Numbered from the stretch's first letter, positions 16,710-27,645 are shown. The stretch: 64,000 nt of DNA from Arenibacterium halophilum (GCF_005938225.1 NZ_VCPC01000002.1:248001-312000), one strand, 5' to 3'. The notes: generated by a model from the letters alone, not told the origin. A program made the numbers and translations.

Positions 16710-17717
16710 ATGGCACCGGATCGCCCAGATACATCGTCCGACACGCCCAAGGCCCCGCATGTTCCGGTTCTGCTACGCCCGCTGATCGAGCGGGTGTCGC
16801 CCGTTTCGGGGGTCTGGCTGGATGGCACATTCGGCGCGGGTGGCTATACCCGCGCGCTGTTGCAGGCCGGGGCCGAGCGGGTAATCGCGGTGGACCGTGA
16901 CCCGCTGGCGTTTCAGATGGCGCAGGGTTGGGCGGGCGATTATGGCGACCGGCTGGTGATGCAGCCCGGCGTGTTTTCCAGGATGGACGACTACGCCCAG
17001 GATTTGGACGGCGTGGTGCTGGACTTGGGCGTGTCGTCCATGCAGCTGGATCTGGCCGAGCGGGGCTTTTCCTTCATGAAGGACGGCCCACTGGACATGC
17101 GCATGTCGCAGGACGGGCCAAGCGCGGCTGACATCGTCGCGACGGCGAGCGAGGCGCAGCTGGCCGATATCCTGTTTCATTACGGTGAGGAGCGCGCCAG
17201 CCGCCGCATCGCGCGGGCGATCCTGCGGGCACGCGAAGAGGCGCCGATAAAAACCACGCTGCAACTGGCAAAGCTGGTCGAATCCTGCCTGCCGCGCGCA
17301 AAGCCCGGGCAATCGCACCCGGCGACCCGCACATTTCAGGCGCTGCGCATCGCGGTGAACGGCGAATACGAAGAACTCTATCGCGGGCTGATGGCCGCCG
17401 AGCGGGCGTTGAAGCCGGGCGGGCTGCTGGCGGTGGTCAGCTTTCACTCGGTCGAGGATCGTATGGTCAAACGCTTCCTTGCCGCGCGAGCGGGGCAAAG
17501 CGGGCAGGCCAACCGCTATGCGCCGGTGCAGGATGAAAGCCCGGCGCAATTCGTGGCCGAGCCGAAGAAATCCATCGCGCCCGACGCCGAGGAACTGGAA
17601 CAGAATCCGCGCGCACGCTCGGCCCGGTTGCGGATTGCGCGGCGCACCGATGCGCCCGCCGGAACGGTCGAGCCGCGCGAGATTTCAATGCCGCAGGTGG
17701 GCGAGGGACGCACATGA
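16710..17717 (+). CDS. rsmH: 16S rRNA (cytosine-1402-N4)-methyltransferase
   Basis: 335 residues. It methylates N4 of C1402 in the decoding site of 16S rRNA using S-adenosylmethionine. Family landmarks are [11 protein letters not shown], the SAM loop [14 protein letters not shown] (about 36-49), [34 protein letters not shown] and the late [18 protein letters not shown]. The length is slightly above the E. coli protein (313), the extra residues lying at the C-terminus. The stop overlaps the ftsL start (ATGA), so mraZ, rsmH and ftsL are read as one coupled unit. Confidence 0.95.
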   Translation: MAPDRPDTSSDTPKAPHVPVLLRPLIERVSPVSGVWLDGTFGAGGYTRALLQAGAERVIAVDRDPLAFQMAQGWAGDYGDRLVMQPGVFSRMDDYAQDLDGVVLDLGVSSMQLDLAERGFSFMKDGPLDMRMSQDGPSAADIVATASEAQLADILFHYGEERASRRIARAILRAREEAPIKTTLQLAKLVESCLPRAKPGQSHPATRTFQALRIAVNGEYEELYRGLMAAERALKPGGLLAVVSFHSVEDRMVKRFLAARAGQSGQANRYAPVQDESPAQFVAEPKKSIAPDAEELEQNPRARSARLRIARRTDAPAGTVEPREISMPQVGEGRT

Positions 17718-18091
17718 GAAACCTGGTGTATATCCTGACCGCGCTGGCGGTCTTTGGTCTGGCGTTCTGGGCCTATCGCGAAAACTATGCCACGCAGACC
17801 GTGCTGAAGCAGACCCAGCGGTTGCAGCGCGACATTGGCGCGGCGCAAATCCGGCTGGGCGTGTTGCGGGCGGAATGGGCCTATCTGAACCGCCCCGACC
17901 GGCTGATCGAGCTGGCCGAGCTGAATTTCGACCGTCTGGGCCTGCTGCCGCTGCGTCCCGATCAGTTCAGCCGCATCGACGAGGTCAGCTTTCCGCCGCC
18001 GCCCGAAGTGGGCGAGTCGCTTGAGTTGCCGGTGGTGAACCCGATCGACATTTCCACGATGACGATGCTTGATAGCGGGGAAAACCCATGA
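17714..18091 (+). CDS. ftsL: Cell division protein FtsL
   Basis: 125 residues. A membrane segment lies at about 4-21, directly at the N-terminus. A coiled-coil periplasmic stretch follows at about 28-70 ([21 protein letters not shown]), then a proline-containing tail. This small bitopic protein normally forms the FtsQLB subcomplex and activates FtsW/FtsI at the septum. Sequence conservation of FtsL is low. The call rests on topology, on position between rsmH and ftsI, and on overlaps of four bases on both sides. No ftsB homologue is seen in the window. Confidence 0.88.
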   Translation: MRNLVYILTALAVFGLAFWAYRENYATQTVLKQTQRLQRDIGAAQIRLGVLRAEWAYLNRPDRLIELAELNFDRLGLLPLRPDQFSRIDEVSFPPPPEVGESLELPVVNPIDISTMTMLDSGENP

Positions 18092-19875
18092 TCCGCACGC
18101 CGCTGCGCCCGCTGGCCCGTATCCTTTCCGCCCGCGACCGGGGCGAAAACCCCGATGCCATCGAACGCGAGAACATTCGCCGTCGCCACGAGGATATGCA
18201 GGACAGGTCGCGCGCCCGGGCCGAGGGGCGGCTGCTGGTGCTTGGGCTGTTCTTTTTCTGCGCCTTCACCGTGGTTGGCGCGCGCATGGGCGTGATTGCC
18301 ACCGCCGAGCCCGCCGAGCCGCTGGCCAACGCGGGCGGCACCCCGATCGCGGCGCAGCGTGGCGACATCGTGGACCGCAACGGCCATATCCTTGCGACCA
18401 ACTTTGAAACGCACTCTCTCTATGCGCAACCGCCGATCCTGATCGACCCCGAGGCCGCCGCCAAGGGGCTGGCGCGTATCTTTCCCGACCTCAGCGAAGA
18501 GCGGTTGATCAAGGATTTCACCGGCAAGCGCAAATTCGTCTGGATCAAGAAGAAGATCAGCCCCGAGCAGAAACAGGCGGTGCATGATCTGGGTGATCCC
18601 GGTCTGCTGTTCGGCGCGCGCGAGATGCGGCTGTATCCCAACGGCCCGCTGGCGGCCCATGTGATGGGCGGCGCGTCTTTCGGCAAGGAGGCGGTGAACG
18701 CGGCCGAGGTGATCGGCACCGCCGGCGTGGAAAAACAGTTCGATACCTACCTGCGCGACCCGGCCAACGCGGGCAAGCCTCTGCAACTCTCGCTGGATCT
18801 GACGGTGCAGGCCGCGGCCGAACGGGTGCTGTACGGCGGCATGAAGATCATGAACGCCAAGGGGGCCGCCTCGATCCTGATGGATGTCCATACCGGCGAG
18901 GTGATCAGCGTCGTCAGCCTGCCCGATTTCGACCCGAACGACCGTCCGCGCCCGCCGACCTCGGGGTTTGACCCCTCGGTCAGCCCGCTGTTCAACCGCG
19001 CGGTGCAGGGCGTGTACGAACTCGGCTCGACCTTCAAGATCTTCGCCGCCGCGCAGGCGATGGAGCTGGGGCTGGTCACGCCCGAGACGATCATCGACAT
19101 TCGCGGCCCGCTGCGCTGGGGCAAGTTCCGGATCAGCGATTTCCACTATTACGGCAAGGAGTTGTCGGTCACCAAGGTGATCGCCAAGTCGTCGAACATC
19201 GGCACCGCGCGCATGGCCCAGCAGATCGGGGCCGAGCGGCAGCAGAAATTCCTCTCGGCGCTGGGCTTCTTCGATGCCACGCCTTTCGAGATTGTCGAGG
19301 CAAGCGGCGGAAAACCGCTGTTGCCGCCGAACTGGTCCGAGCTGTCGGCGATGACGATTTCCTATGGGCACGGGCTGTCCGCCAGCCCGATGCATCTGGC
19401 CGCCGCCTATGCCGCCATCGCCAACGGCGGGCACTATGTTGCGCCCACGATCCTGCGCAAGGAGGGCCCGCAATACGGCCCCCGCGTGATGTCGGAAGAG
19501 GTGGCCAAAGCCTCGCGTACAATGCTGCGTCAGGTGGTGACCGAAGGCTCTGCCTCTATGGGCGAAGTGCCGGGATACGCGGTTGCGGGCAAGACGGGCA
19601 CCGCCGACAAGCCCAAACCGCGCGGCGGCTATTACGAGGACAAGGTGATCGCGACCTTCGCCACCATGTTCCCCGCGCATGACCCGCGCTATGTGCTGGT
19701 GGTGACGCTGGACGAGCCCTCGGAAAATTCCGGGTCCGAGCCGCGCCGCACGGCTGGCTGGACCGCCGTTCCCGTCGCGGCCGAGCTGATCGGGCGCATC
19801 GCGCCGCTGCTGGGGCTGCGACCGGACGTTGAACCCAAGGTGCTGGCTGGTGTAACCCTGACCTCATCCAACTGA
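18088..19875 (+). CDS. ftsI: Septal peptidoglycan transpeptidase (PBP3)
   Basis: 595 residues. A cytoplasmic N-terminus of about 48 residues leads into a membrane anchor (about 49-66). The pedestal domain contains QRGDIVDRNG, and the transpeptidase domain occupies about 255-570. The three penicillin-binding motifs are present: S314-T-F-K, S368-S-N and K502-T-G-T. It cross-links septal peptidoglycan in partnership with FtsW, encoded further along the cluster. Translation is coupled to ftsL by overlap. The long charged cytoplasmic N-terminus is typical of alphaproteobacterial versions. Confidence 0.96.
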   Translation: MIRTPLRPLARILSARDRGENPDAIERENIRRRHEDMQDRSRARAEGRLLVLGLFFFCAFTVVGARMGVIATAEPAEPLANAGGTPIAAQRGDIVDRNGHILATNFETHSLYAQPPILIDPEAAAKGLARIFPDLSEERLIKDFTGKRKFVWIKKKISPEQKQAVHDLGDPGLLFGAREMRLYPNGPLAAHVMGGASFGKEAVNAAEVIGTAGVEKQFDTYLRDPANAGKPLQLSLDLTVQAAAERVLYGGMKIMNAKGAASILMDVHTGEVISVVSLPDFDPNDRPRPPTSGFDPSVSPLFNRAVQGVYELGSTFKIFAAAQAMELGLVTPETIIDIRGPLRWGKFRISDFHYYGKELSVTKVIAKSSNIGTARMAQQIGAERQQKFLSALGFFDATPFEIVEASGGKPLLPPNWSELSAMTISYGHGLSASPMHLAAAYAAIANGGHYVAPTILRKEGPQYGPRVMSEEVAKASRTMLRQVVTEGSASMGEVPGYAVAGKTGTADKPKPRGGYYEDKVIATFATMFPAHDPRYVLVVTLDEPSENSGSEPRRTAGWTAVPVAAELIGRIAPLLGLRPDVEPKVLAGVTLTSSN

Positions 19876-19884
19876 CCGGGGCAC

Positions 19885-21378
19885 ATGGGCATGACCAATT
19901 CGGGGGCAACGAAACCGTTGAGCGCGCTGGCGCTGACGGCGCGCGGCGGGCATGACCCCCAGATCACGGGCCTCTCGGTTGACAGCCGCGACATCCGGCC
20001 CGGCGTGCTGTTCGCGGCGCTACCCGGTACGAATGTGCATGGTGCAACCTTTATCGAAACCGCCTTGCAGGCCGGGGCCGGGGCCATCCTGACCGACCGC
20101 GACGGGGCCGACATGGCCGCCGATGCGCTGGCAGGTCACGATGCCGCGCTGGTCATCGCCGAAGACCCGCGTCAGGCGCTGGCCGGGGCGGCGGCGCTGT
20201 GGTTCGGCGCGCAGCCCGGCGTGATGGCGGCGGTGACGGGCACCAATGGCAAAACCTCGGTTTCGACCTTCCTGCGCCAGATCTGGACGGAACTGGGCCA
20301 TAGCGCGATCAACCTTGGCACCACCGGCGTTGAAGGCGCGTGGAGCGCGCCGCTGAAACACACCACGCCCGAGCCGATCACCCTGAACCGCGCGCTGGCA
20401 CAGGCGGCGGCCCATGGCGTGACCCATGCGGCGATGGAAGCTTCCAGCCACGGGCTGGCGCAGCGCCGGCTGGACGGGGTGCACCTGCGCGCGGCGGGGT
20501 TCACCAACTTCACCCAGGACCATCTGGATTACCACGCCAGCTTTGACGACTATTTCGATGCCAAGGCCGGGCTGTTCCGCCGCGTGCTGCCCGATGAAGG
20601 CACCGCCGTCGTGAACCTTGACGACCCGCGCGGCCCCGAGATGCGCGCCATCGCCGCCGCGCGCGGCCAGAAGGTGCTGACAACGGGGCGCGGCGTCGGC
20701 GATCTGATCCTGCTGAACCAGCGGTTCGACGCCACGGGGCAGGACATCCGGTTTTCCTTCGGCGGGCGCACCTACCAGACCCGGCTGAACTTGATCGGCG
20801 GGTTTCAGGCGGAAAACGTGCTGCTGGCCTGCGGGCTGGCGATTGCCTGCGGTGATGCCCCCGATTCCGTGTTTGATACCTTGCCGCACCTCACCACCGT
20901 GCGGGGCCGGATGCAGCTGGCCGCGCAGCGCGGCAACGGCGCGTCGGTCTTTGTCGATTACGCCCATACGCCCGACGCGGTGGCGACAGCCCTGCGCGCC
21001 CTGCGCCCGCATGTGATGGGCCGCCTGATTGCCATCATCGGCGCGGGCGGAGACCGTGACGCGGGCAAGCGGCCACTGATGGGGCAGGCCGCGGCAGACC
21101 ATGCCGACGCTGTGATCGTGACCGACGACAACCCGCGCAGCGAAGACCCGCGCGTGATCCGCGCGGCCGTTCTGGCCGGCGCACCCGGTGCCACCGAAGT
21201 GGCCGACCGGGCCGAGGCGATCCTGCGCGGCGCCGATATGCTTGGCCCGGGCGATGCGCTGCTGATCGCGGGCAAGGGGCATGAGACCGGGCAGATCATC
21301 GGCGACGATGTGCTGCATTTCGACGATAGCGAACAGGCCAGCGTCGCCGTGGCCGCGCTGGACGGGAGACTGGCATGA
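19885..21378 (+). CDS. murE: UDP-MurNAc-tripeptide synthetase (meso-DAP adding)
   Basis: 497 residues. Adds meso-diaminopimelate to UDP-MurNAc-L-Ala-D-Glu, consuming ATP, in the cytosol. Motifs are: N-terminal SVDSRDIRPGVLF; the ATP loop GTNGKTS starting at Gly119; HTTPEP; the carbamoylated-Lys region with DYFDAKAGLF; VDYAHTPDA; and DNPR at 415-418, the signature of the meso-DAP-adding rather than the lysine-adding enzymes. The ATG at 19885 is followed two codons later by another ATG (19891); either may be used. The gene overlaps murF by four bases. Confidence 0.96.
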   Translation: MGMTNSGATKPLSALALTARGGHDPQITGLSVDSRDIRPGVLFAALPGTNVHGATFIETALQAGAGAILTDRDGADMAADALAGHDAALVIAEDPRQALAGAAALWFGAQPGVMAAVTGTNGKTSVSTFLRQIWTELGHSAINLGTTGVEGAWSAPLKHTTPEPITLNRALAQAAAHGVTHAAMEASSHGLAQRRLDGVHLRAAGFTNFTQDHLDYHASFDDYFDAKAGLFRRVLPDEGTAVVNLDDPRGPEMRAIAAARGQKVLTTGRGVGDLILLNQRFDATGQDIRFSFGGRTYQTRLNLIGGFQAENVLLACGLAIACGDAPDSVFDTLPHLTTVRGRMQLAAQRGNGASVFVDYAHTPDAVATALRALRPHVMGRLIAIIGAGGDRDAGKRPLMGQAAADHADAVIVTDDNPRSEDPRVIRAAVLAGAPGATEVADRAEAILRGADMLGPGDALLIAGKGHETGQIIGDDVLHFDDSEQASVAVAALDGRLA

Positions 21379-22826
21379 CAGCGCCTCTTTGGACCGCTGA
21401 TGAGGCCGCAAAGGCCACTGGCGGCACGGCCACGACCGACTGGCAGGCCACAGGCCTGTCGATCGATACACGTACGCTTGCACCGGGCGATCTGTTCATC
21501 GCGCTGACCGCGGCGCGGGACGGGCATGATTTCGTAGCTGCCGCGCTGGACAAGGGCGCCGCCGCCGCGCTGGTGACGCACCGCCCCGATGGCGTGGCCG
21601 AGGATGCACCGCTGCTGATCGTGCCCGACGTGCAGGCGGGGCTAGAGGCGCTGGGGGTTGCGGGGCGCGCACGCACGCGGGCGCGGGTGGTGGCGATAAC
21701 CGGTTCGGTCGGCAAGACCTCGACCAAGGAAATGCTGGCGGGCATTTTAGGCGATCAGGGGCAGGTCCATGCCAGCGTCGCCAGCTACAACAACCATTGG
21801 GGCGTGCCGCTGACGCTGGCGCGGATGCCCGCCGAGACAGAATTTGCGGTGATCGAGATCGGGATGAACCATCCCGGTGAAATCGCGCCGCTGGCCCGGA
21901 TGGCCCGGCCCCATGTCGCGCTGATTACCACCGTGGCCGCGGCGCATCTCGAGGCGTTCGACTCGGTGGCCTCTATCGCGGTGGAAAAGGCCAGCATTCT
22001 TGACGGGCTGGAACCGGGTGGCGTGGCGGTGCTGAACGCGGATATCGACACCGCCGCGATCCTTGCGGCCAAGGCGGCAGACCTGCGTGCGCGCACCATC
22101 GGCTTTGGCTGGCAGGGCACTGATTTCAAACTGAAAGATGTGCAGGTGACGGCAGATGCCACCGTGGTACAGGCCGAGTCTGACGGCGCGCCGCTGCTGT
22201 TCAAGCTGGGCACGCCGGGGCGGCATTTCGCGATGAACGGTCTGGGCGCGCTGGCGGCGGCGCAGGCGCTTGGTGCCGACATGGCGCTGGCCGCGATGAG
22301 CCTGGGCCGCTGGACGCCTTACCGGGGCCGGGGCACGCGCGAAACCATCTGGCTCGATCCGGTGGAAACCGATCTATGGCTCGAACTGATCGACGATGCC
22401 TATAACGCGAACCCGACCTCGATGGCTGCCGCGCTCGAGGTACTGGCCGCCGCGCCGGTGCGCAATGGAACGGGGCGGGTGTCAAAAGGGAGGCGCATCG
22501 CCTTTCTGGGCGATATGAAGGAGTTGGGGGGCGACGCTGCCGCGATGCACGCCGAGCTGGCCCGCCACCCGGCATTGGCGAAGATTGACACGATCCATTG
22601 CATCGGCCCGATGATGGCGCATCTGCACAAGGCGCTGCCCGAAGCGCAGCGCGGCCAATGGGCCGAGACCAGCGCCGAAATCGCCGCCGACGTGCGCCAC
22701 AGGCTGGATAGCGGCGATGTTGTGCTGGCCAAGGGCTCGCTCAGCATGAAGGTCGCCACGGTCGTTGACGCCATCCGCAAAATGGGTCATGCGCGCCCGG
22801 ATACGGTTCTGGCCGCCGAGGAGTGA
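21375..22826 (+). CDS. murF: UDP-MurNAc-tripeptide D-Ala-D-Ala ligase
   Basis: 483 residues. Adds D-alanyl-D-alanine to UDP-MurNAc-tripeptide to complete the cytosolic pentapeptide precursor. Visible motifs are the N-terminal substrate domain (SIDTRTLAPGDLF), the ATP loop GSVGKTSTKEM, the SYNNHWGVPLTLARMP segment, EIGMNHPGEIAPL, and the late DAYNANPTSMAAAL with FLGDMKELG. The start overlaps the murE stop (ATGA). D-Ala-D-Ala would come from the ddl enzyme encoded about 11 kb downstream in the same cluster. Confidence 0.96.
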   Translation: MTAPLWTADEAAKATGGTATTDWQATGLSIDTRTLAPGDLFIALTAARDGHDFVAAALDKGAAAALVTHRPDGVAEDAPLLIVPDVQAGLEALGVAGRARTRARVVAITGSVGKTSTKEMLAGILGDQGQVHASVASYNNHWGVPLTLARMPAETEFAVIEIGMNHPGEIAPLARMARPHVALITTVAAAHLEAFDSVASIAVEKASILDGLEPGGVAVLNADIDTAAILAAKAADLRARTIGFGWQGTDFKLKDVQVTADATVVQAESDGAPLLFKLGTPGRHFAMNGLGALAAAQALGADMALAAMSLGRWTPYRGRGTRETIWLDPVETDLWLELIDDAYNANPTSMAAALEVLAAAPVRNGTGRVSKGRRIAFLGDMKELGGDAAAMHAELARHPALAKIDTIHCIGPMMAHLHKALPEAQRGQWAETSAEIAADVRHRLDSGDVVLAKGSLSMKVATVVDAIRKMGHARPDTVLAAEE

Positions 22827-22865
22827 GCCACCGATGACTGAACTGCCAGACAGGACAACCGCCAC

Positions 22866-23948
22866 ATGCTTTACTGGCTGACCGCGCTTTCGGACGGGGG
22901 GGATTTCTTCAACCTGTTCCGCTATATCACCTTCCGCGCCGGGGGGGCTTTCCTGACCGCGCTCGTGTTCGGGTTCCTGTTCGGTCGGCCACTGATCGCG
23001 GTGCTGCGGCGCACGCAGGGCAAGGGCCAGCCGATCCGCGATGACGGCCCCGAGGGGCATTTCGTCAAGGCGGGCACGCCGACGATGGGCGGTTTGCTGA
23101 TCGTGGGGGCACTGACCACGGCCACGCTGCTTTGGGCGCGGCTCGACAATCCGTTCGTGTGGCTGGTGCTGTTCGTCACGCTGGCCTATGGGCTGATCGG
23201 TTTTGCCGACGATTACGCCAAGGTGTCGAAACAGAACACCAAGGGCGTGCCGGGCAAGCTGCGGATTTTGCTGGGTATTCTGATTGCCGGGGTGGCGGCC
23301 TTTCTGGCCAGCGCCTTCCACCCGGCCGAGTTGCAGAACCAGCTGGCGCTGCCGGTTTTCAAGAACACGCTGATCAATCTTGGCATCCTGTATATTCCCT
23401 TTGCGATCTGCGTGATCGTGGGGTCGGCCAATGCGGTGAACCTGACCGACGGGCTGGACGGTCTGGCGATCATGCCGGTGATGATTGCGGCCTCCACGCT
23501 GGGGGTGATTGCCTATGCGGTGGGGCGGGTCGACTTTACCGAATATCTGGATGTGCATTACGTGCCGGGCACCGGGGAAATCCTGATCTTTACGGCTGCG
23601 CTGTTTGGCGGCGGACTGGGGTTCCTGTGGTACAACGCGCCGCCAGCGGCCGTGTTCATGGGCGACACCGGCAGCCTTGCGCTGGGTGGCGCGCTGGGGG
23701 CCATCGCGGTGGTCACGAAACACGAGTTGGTGCTGGCCGTGGTCGGCGGGCTGTTCGTGGTCGAGGCGCTCTCGGTCATCATTCAGGTGCTGTATTTCAA
23801 GCGCACCGGGCGGCGCGTGTTTCTTATGGCGCCGATTCACCACCATTATGAAAAGAAGGGCTGGGCCGAGCCCACCATCGTGATCCGGTTTTGGATCATC
23901 TCGCTGATCCTCGCGATGATCGGTCTGGCGACGCTGAAGGTGCGCTAG
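22866..23948 (+). CDS. mraY: Phospho-MurNAc-pentapeptide translocase
   Basis: 360 residues with about ten membrane segments. It transfers phospho-MurNAc-pentapeptide to undecaprenyl phosphate, forming lipid I at the inner membrane. The polyprenyl-phosphate transferase signatures are present: [16 protein letters not shown] with the Asp pair, [25 protein letters not shown] and the MraY-specific [15 protein letters not shown]. The gene lies 39 bases after murF. It is the last gene of the first dcw block, since repeat copy 4 and the antisense gene glsA follow. Confidence 0.97.
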   Translation: MLYWLTALSDGGDFFNLFRYITFRAGGAFLTALVFGFLFGRPLIAVLRRTQGKGQPIRDDGPEGHFVKAGTPTMGGLLIVGALTTATLLWARLDNPFVWLVLFVTLAYGLIGFADDYAKVSKQNTKGVPGKLRILLGILIAGVAAFLASAFHPAELQNQLALPVFKNTLINLGILYIPFAICVIVGSANAVNLTDGLDGLAIMPVMIAASTLGVIAYAVGRVDFTEYLDVHYVPGTGEILIFTAALFGGGLGFLWYNAPPAAVFMGDTGSLALGGALGAIAVVTKHELVLAVVGGLFVVEALSVIIQVLYFKRTGRRVFLMAPIHHHYEKKGWAEPTIVIRFWIISLILAMIGLATLKVR

Positions 23949-23960
23949 GGACGAGGGAGC

Positions 23961-24019
23961 AGGGGGCTCTGCCCCCCTCCGCTTTGCGGAGTCCCCCGGG
24001 ATATTTGGCCCCAAAGAAT
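23961..24019 (+). repeat. Intergenic palindromic repeat, copy 4
   Basis: AGGGGGCTCTGCCCCCCT hairpin, CTCCGCTTTGCGGAG hairpin, then TCCCCCGGGATATTT and GGCCCCAAAGAAT. It lies between the convergent ends of mraY and glsA. Again the second stem differs from other copies but pairs. Confidence 0.85.
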
Positions 24020-24024
24020 TGGAC

Positions 24025-24942
24025 TTAGAACACCGACCAGTCCATGGCACGAGCGAGAAGTTCCATCGCTTCGGTGCCGAGTTTCGAATTGCCATAGGCA
24101 TTGAGCCCCGGCGACCAGACCGCGACCGAAGCACGCCCCGGCACGATGGCGAGAATTCCTCCGCCCACGCCGCTTTTGGCGGGCAGCCCGGTGCGGAAGG
24201 CGAATTCGCCCGATCCGTCGTAATGCCCGCAGGTCAGCATCAGCGCGTTCAGGCGGCGGATACGGGGGCGGGCGACGAGGTTGGGCATGCCGGGCGCGCC
24301 GATCAGGAAGCGCCCGGCGCGGGCCAGCTGGCGGGCCGAAAGCTCGATCGCGCATTGGTGGAAATAGGTGCCCAGCGTCAGTTCCGGCGCGTGGCGCAGG
24401 TTGCCGCAGGCGCGCAGGAAATTGGCCAGCGCATAGTTCCGGTGGCCGTGCGCGTTTTCCGACAAAGCCACCTTGTCGTTGATATAGATGCTGTCGTCGC
24501 CCGCCGCGGCGCGCACGAAGCCGAGGATTTCGGCCAGCGCCTCTTTTGGCGGGCGCCCCGAGAGGATTTCATCGGTCACGACGATGGCGCCTGCATTGAT
24601 GAAGGGGTTGCGAGGGATGCCCTGTTCGTATTCGAGCTGCACGATCGAGTTGAAGGCCGAGCCCGAAGGTTCGCGGCCCACCCGCGCCCAGAGTTGATCG
24701 CCTGCGCGGCCCAGCGCGATGGCCAGCGCGAAGACCTTGGTCACGCTTTGCGCCGAAAACGGCGTGTCGGCGGCGCCTGCGGTCAGCATCTCTCCGCCTG
24801 CGGTGGCAACCGCGATGCCGAATTGCCTGGGCGGGATTCGGGCGAGTTCGGGGATATAGCTGGCGACCTGGCCCCAGTCGTCGCTGGCCTGCATCCGGGT
24901 TGTGATCGTGTCGAGCGCCTGTTGCAGGCGGGCGGTATCCAT
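24025..24942 (-). CDS. glsA: Glutaminase
   Basis: 305 residues from the ATG at 24942, matching the usual length; the frame continues upstream but without homology. It hydrolyses L-glutamine to glutamate and ammonia. The serine-dependent beta-lactamase-like motifs are visible: QSVTKVFAL with the nucleophile Ser and Lys in S-x-x-K arrangement, [19 protein letters not shown], and [11 protein letters not shown]-like [10 protein letters not shown] near the C-terminus. It is encoded antisense to the dcw cluster between mraY and murD, flanked by a repeat on one side and by the murD start 87 bases away on the other. Glutaminases are not part of the dcw pathway, so this looks like an inserted cassette. 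Confidence 0.95.
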   Translation of the reverse strand: MDTARLQQALDTITTRMQASDDWGQVASYIPELARIPPRQFGIAVATAGGEMLTAGAADTPFSAQSVTKVFALAIALGRAGDQLWARVGREPSGSAFNSIVQLEYEQGIPRNPFINAGAIVVTDEILSGRPPKEALAEILGFVRAAAGDDSIYINDKVALSENAHGHRNYALANFLRACGNLRHAPELTLGTYFHQCAIELSARQLARAGRFLIGAPGMPNLVARPRIRRLNALMLTCGHYDGSGEFAFRTGLPAKSGVGGGILAIVPGRASVAVWSPGLNAYGNSKLGTEAMELLARAMDWSVF

Positions 24943-25029
24943 GGGCGGTCCTTCGCTGGGCGCGGCGGGGTTGTGGGGGGCGCGCGTTCTGCGCATTGTG
25001 CCGCGCGACAGGATAAGGGGACAGTGTAA

Positions 25030-26430
25030 ATGATTCCGGTCAAGGGTGTTGCGGGGCAGCGGATTGCGGTGCTGGGGCTGGGGCGGTCTGGTCTGGCCGC
25101 GGCGCGGGCGCTGCGCGACGGCGGGGCAGAGGTGGTGGCTTGGGATGACAACCCCGCTGCGCGGGCGACTGCCGAGGGCGAGGGGTTCGCAACCGCCGAT
25201 CTGACGCGGGCCGGGGCCTTTGATCAGATCGCGGCGCTGATCGTGTCGCCCGGCATTCCGCATCTCTACCCTGCCCCGAACCCGGTCGTGATGGCCGCAC
25301 TGCGGGCCGGTGTGCCCGTGGACAACGACATCGGGTTGTTCTTCCGGTCGTTCGCGACCGAGGAATGGCACAGTTTCGACATGCTGCCGCAGGTTGTCGC
25401 GGTGACGGGATCGAACGGGAAATCCACCACCTCGGCCCTGATCCACCACATCCTGAGCCATGCGCAGCGTCCCGCGCAGTTGGCGGGCAATATCGGGCGC
25501 GGTGTGCTTGATCTGGACCCAGCGGCGGATGGCGATGTGATCGTTTTAGAACTGTCATCGTATCAGACCGATCTGGCCCGCGCGTTGACGCCGGATGTGG
25601 CGGTGTTCACCAACCTCAGCCCCGACCATCTGGACCGGCATGCCGGGCTGGGCGGCTATTTCGCCGCGAAACGGCGGCTGTTTGCCGAGGGCGGGCCCGA
25701 CCGCGCGGTGATCGGGGTGGACGAACCCGAAGGCGCCTATCTGGCCGGGCAGATGGCCGAGGGGCCGACGGATGACCGGGTGATCCGCGTCTCGGTGGCC
25801 GCGAAGCTGACCGGGCCGGGGTGGCAGGTGTTTGCGCGCAAGGGGTTCCTGTCGGAGTATCGCAAGGGGCGTCAGGTGGCCTCGATCGATTTGCGCGAGG
25901 TGGCGGGGCTGCCCGGGGCGCACAACCATCAGAACGCCTGTTGCGCCTATGCGGTGGCGCGCACGCTGGGCCTTGCGCCGCGGGTGATCGAGGCGGCGTT
26001 GCACAGCTATCCGGGGCTGCCGCACCGCAGCCAGATCGTCGCGCAGGCGGGCGGCGTGACCTATGTGAACGACAGCAAGGCGACCAATGTCGACAGCGCG
26101 GTGCAGGGGCTGCGCGCCTTTTCCAACATCCGCTGGATCTGTGGCGGATTGCAGAAGGAAGGCGGGCTGGAGGCGCTGAACGCGGCGTCGGGCAATGTGG
26201 CCAAGGCCTATGTGATCGGGCGGGAGGCGGCGCAATTCGCGCTGCAACTGACCTGCGAGACCGAGATTTGCACCGATATGGCGACCGCCGTCGCCCGCGC
26301 TCATGCCGAAGCGCAGCCGGGCGATACCGTGCTGCTGGCCCCGGCGGCGGCCAGTTTCGATCAATACGACAACTTTGAGAAACGCGGCGAGGCTTTCGCC
26401 GCCGAAGTCGCAAAGGTGACGGCCGGTTAG
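25030..26430 (+). CDS. murD: UDP-MurNAc-L-alanine D-glutamate ligase
   Basis: 466 residues. Adds D-glutamate to UDP-MurNAc-L-alanine. Motifs are the N-terminal Rossmann-like [16 protein letters not shown], the ATP loop [37 protein letters not shown] and the late [16 protein letters not shown] with CGGLQKEGG. The start is divergent from glsA, so the gene needs its own promoter in the 87 bases between them or read-through from mraY. Its stop overlaps that of the convergent topoisomerase gene by four bases. Confidence 0.96.
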   Translation: MIPVKGVAGQRIAVLGLGRSGLAAARALRDGGAEVVAWDDNPAARATAEGEGFATADLTRAGAFDQIAALIVSPGIPHLYPAPNPVVMAALRAGVPVDNDIGLFFRSFATEEWHSFDMLPQVVAVTGSNGKSTTSALIHHILSHAQRPAQLAGNIGRGVLDLDPAADGDVIVLELSSYQTDLARALTPDVAVFTNLSPDHLDRHAGLGGYFAAKRRLFAEGGPDRAVIGVDEPEGAYLAGQMAEGPTDDRVIRVSVAAKLTGPGWQVFARKGFLSEYRKGRQVASIDLREVAGLPGAHNHQNACCAYAVARTLGLAPRVIEAALHSYPGLPHRSQIVAQAGGVTYVNDSKATNVDSAVQGLRAFSNIRWICGGLQKEGGLEALNAASGNVAKAYVIGREAAQFALQLTCETEICTDMATAVARAHAEAQPGDTVLLAPAAASFDQYDNFEKRGEAFAAEVAKVTAG

Positions 26431-27395
26431 GCGTCGATCAGGGTCAGCATCCGGTTCTCGGTCGCAGACAGCCCGCGCAGCCCGGCGCCTTCGGGCGTTT
26501 GCGGGGTGTCCAGCAGGTCGATCACCTTGGGGTGGATGTAGGAATTGCGCGCCACGGTAGGGGTGTTCGCCAGCCGCGTGGCGGCGGCTTCGGACAGGGC
26601 CTTGATCGTGTCGGCGCCACCCTCGACTGCCTCGAACGCGGCAAGGGACCCGGCCCAGGTGCGGAACACCTTGGCGGTGGTGTCGCTGCCCGCGGCATCA
26701 GAGAGGTAGGCGTTCAGCCCGCCCGAGGTCAGGCTGCGCGCGATGCCGTCGTCATCGACCCACGACATCAGCGTCGCCCCCGGCAGGTCGCGCACCGTTT
26801 CCAGCACGCGCAGCAACTTGCGGTCGGTCAGGCGGCGGCGCACGGCCAGCCCGCCCTTGGCCGTGTAGCTGAGGTTCAGCCCCGTGCGGGTCAGCCGCAG
26901 GTGCCGCCGGGTCAGCGTCAGCGCGCCATAGGATCCGTTTTCGCGGGTATAGGCCTTGTTCCCGACGCGCAGCGACAGCCGGTCGATCAGCAGCGCGGCG
27001 GCGGCCAGGGCAAACGCCTCGCTTCCCACCTCTTCCGCCAGATCGCGGGCGATGCGGCGGCGGATGCGGGGCAGGGTGCGCCCGAATTCGGCCAGTCCGC
27101 CGAATTTCAGCAGGGCGCGGGCCTCGGCCCAATCGGGGTGATAGCGATATTGCTTGCGATGGCGGGCGTCCATGCCGGTGGCCAGCAGATGCCCACGCGC
27201 GTGCGGGCTGATCCAGACGTTATCGTAGGCGGGCGGCACAGCCAGCGCCTCGATCCGGGCGCGTTCGGCGCCGCGCGCGATGGTGGTGCCATCGGCCCCG
27301 CGATAGCTGAACCCGCGCCCGCAGCGCACCCGGGTGATGCCCGGCTCGCTGTCGGGATACCACAGCAGCCCCTTGGGAACCTCGGCCGTGCCCAT
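26427..27395 (-). CDS. DNA topoisomerase IB (poxvirus-like)
   Basis: 322 residues. A small type IB topoisomerase that relaxes supercoils through a 3'-phosphotyrosyl link. Landmarks are the N-terminal beta region ([20 protein letters not shown]), [29 protein letters not shown] with a catalytic Arg, [13 protein letters not shown] with the second Arg region, and Tyr286 in ARNSYIHPK as the nucleophile. Bacterial members are scattered and often laterally acquired. The gene is the last of a three-gene minus-strand cassette and starts one base after the DUF2945 stop. It converges on murD with a four-base overlap of stops, so the cassette is fitted tightly into the dcw cluster. Confidence 0.93.
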   Translation of the reverse strand: MGTAEVPKGLLWYPDSEPGITRVRCGRGFSYRGADGTTIARGAERARIEALAVPPAYDNVWISPHARGHLLATGMDARHRKQYRYHPDWAEARALLKFGGLAEFGRTLPRIRRRIARDLAEEVGSEAFALAAAALLIDRLSLRVGNKAYTRENGSYGALTLTRRHLRLTRTGLNLSYTAKGGLAVRRRLTDRKLLRVLETVRDLPGATLMSWVDDDGIARSLTSGGLNAYLSDAAGSDTTAKVFRTWAGSLAAFEAVEGGADTIKALSEAAATRLANTPTVARNSYIHPKVIDLLDTPQTPEGAGLRGLSATENRMLTLIDA

Positions 27396-27396
27396 G

Positions 27397-27609
27397 TTAC
27401 TTGTGCCGCACTTCCGAGACGAGTTTCAGCACCTTTTGCCCATCGTCCTGTTCGATCACCAGTGCCGGATCGTCGGAAGAGCCATTGCGGGAGATATAGC
27501 TGCCGTTGATCTTGCGTTCGATCCGGTCTTCGTGGCGCTCGGTCACCTTGCCCTCGGCGGTGCCATTGCCCCAATCCCACTGAACCGTGCTGCCCTTGCG
27601 GATTGTCAT
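27397..27609 (-). CDS. DUF2945 (HVA1/TUDOR-like) small protein
   Basis: 70 residues. The frame matches the DUF2945 / hypervirulence-associated TUDOR family: MTIRKGSTVQWDWGNGTAEG, a VTERHEDRIERKINGSYI middle, and DPALVIEQDDGQKVLKLVSEV. These are small beta-barrel-like proteins of unknown function, cytosolic by appearance. It sits between the flavoprotein gene (36 bases upstream) and topoisomerase IB (one base downstream), so it is probably co-transcribed. A nucleic-acid or peptide-binding role would suit the neighbour but is not shown. Confidence 0.85.
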   Translation of the reverse strand: MTIRKGSTVQWDWGNGTAEGKVTERHEDRIERKINGSYISRNGSSDDPALVIEQDDGQKVLKLVSEVRHK

Positions 27610-27645
27610 CTGTGCCTCCCGGGGATGTGTGCCGGGAAAACGCCG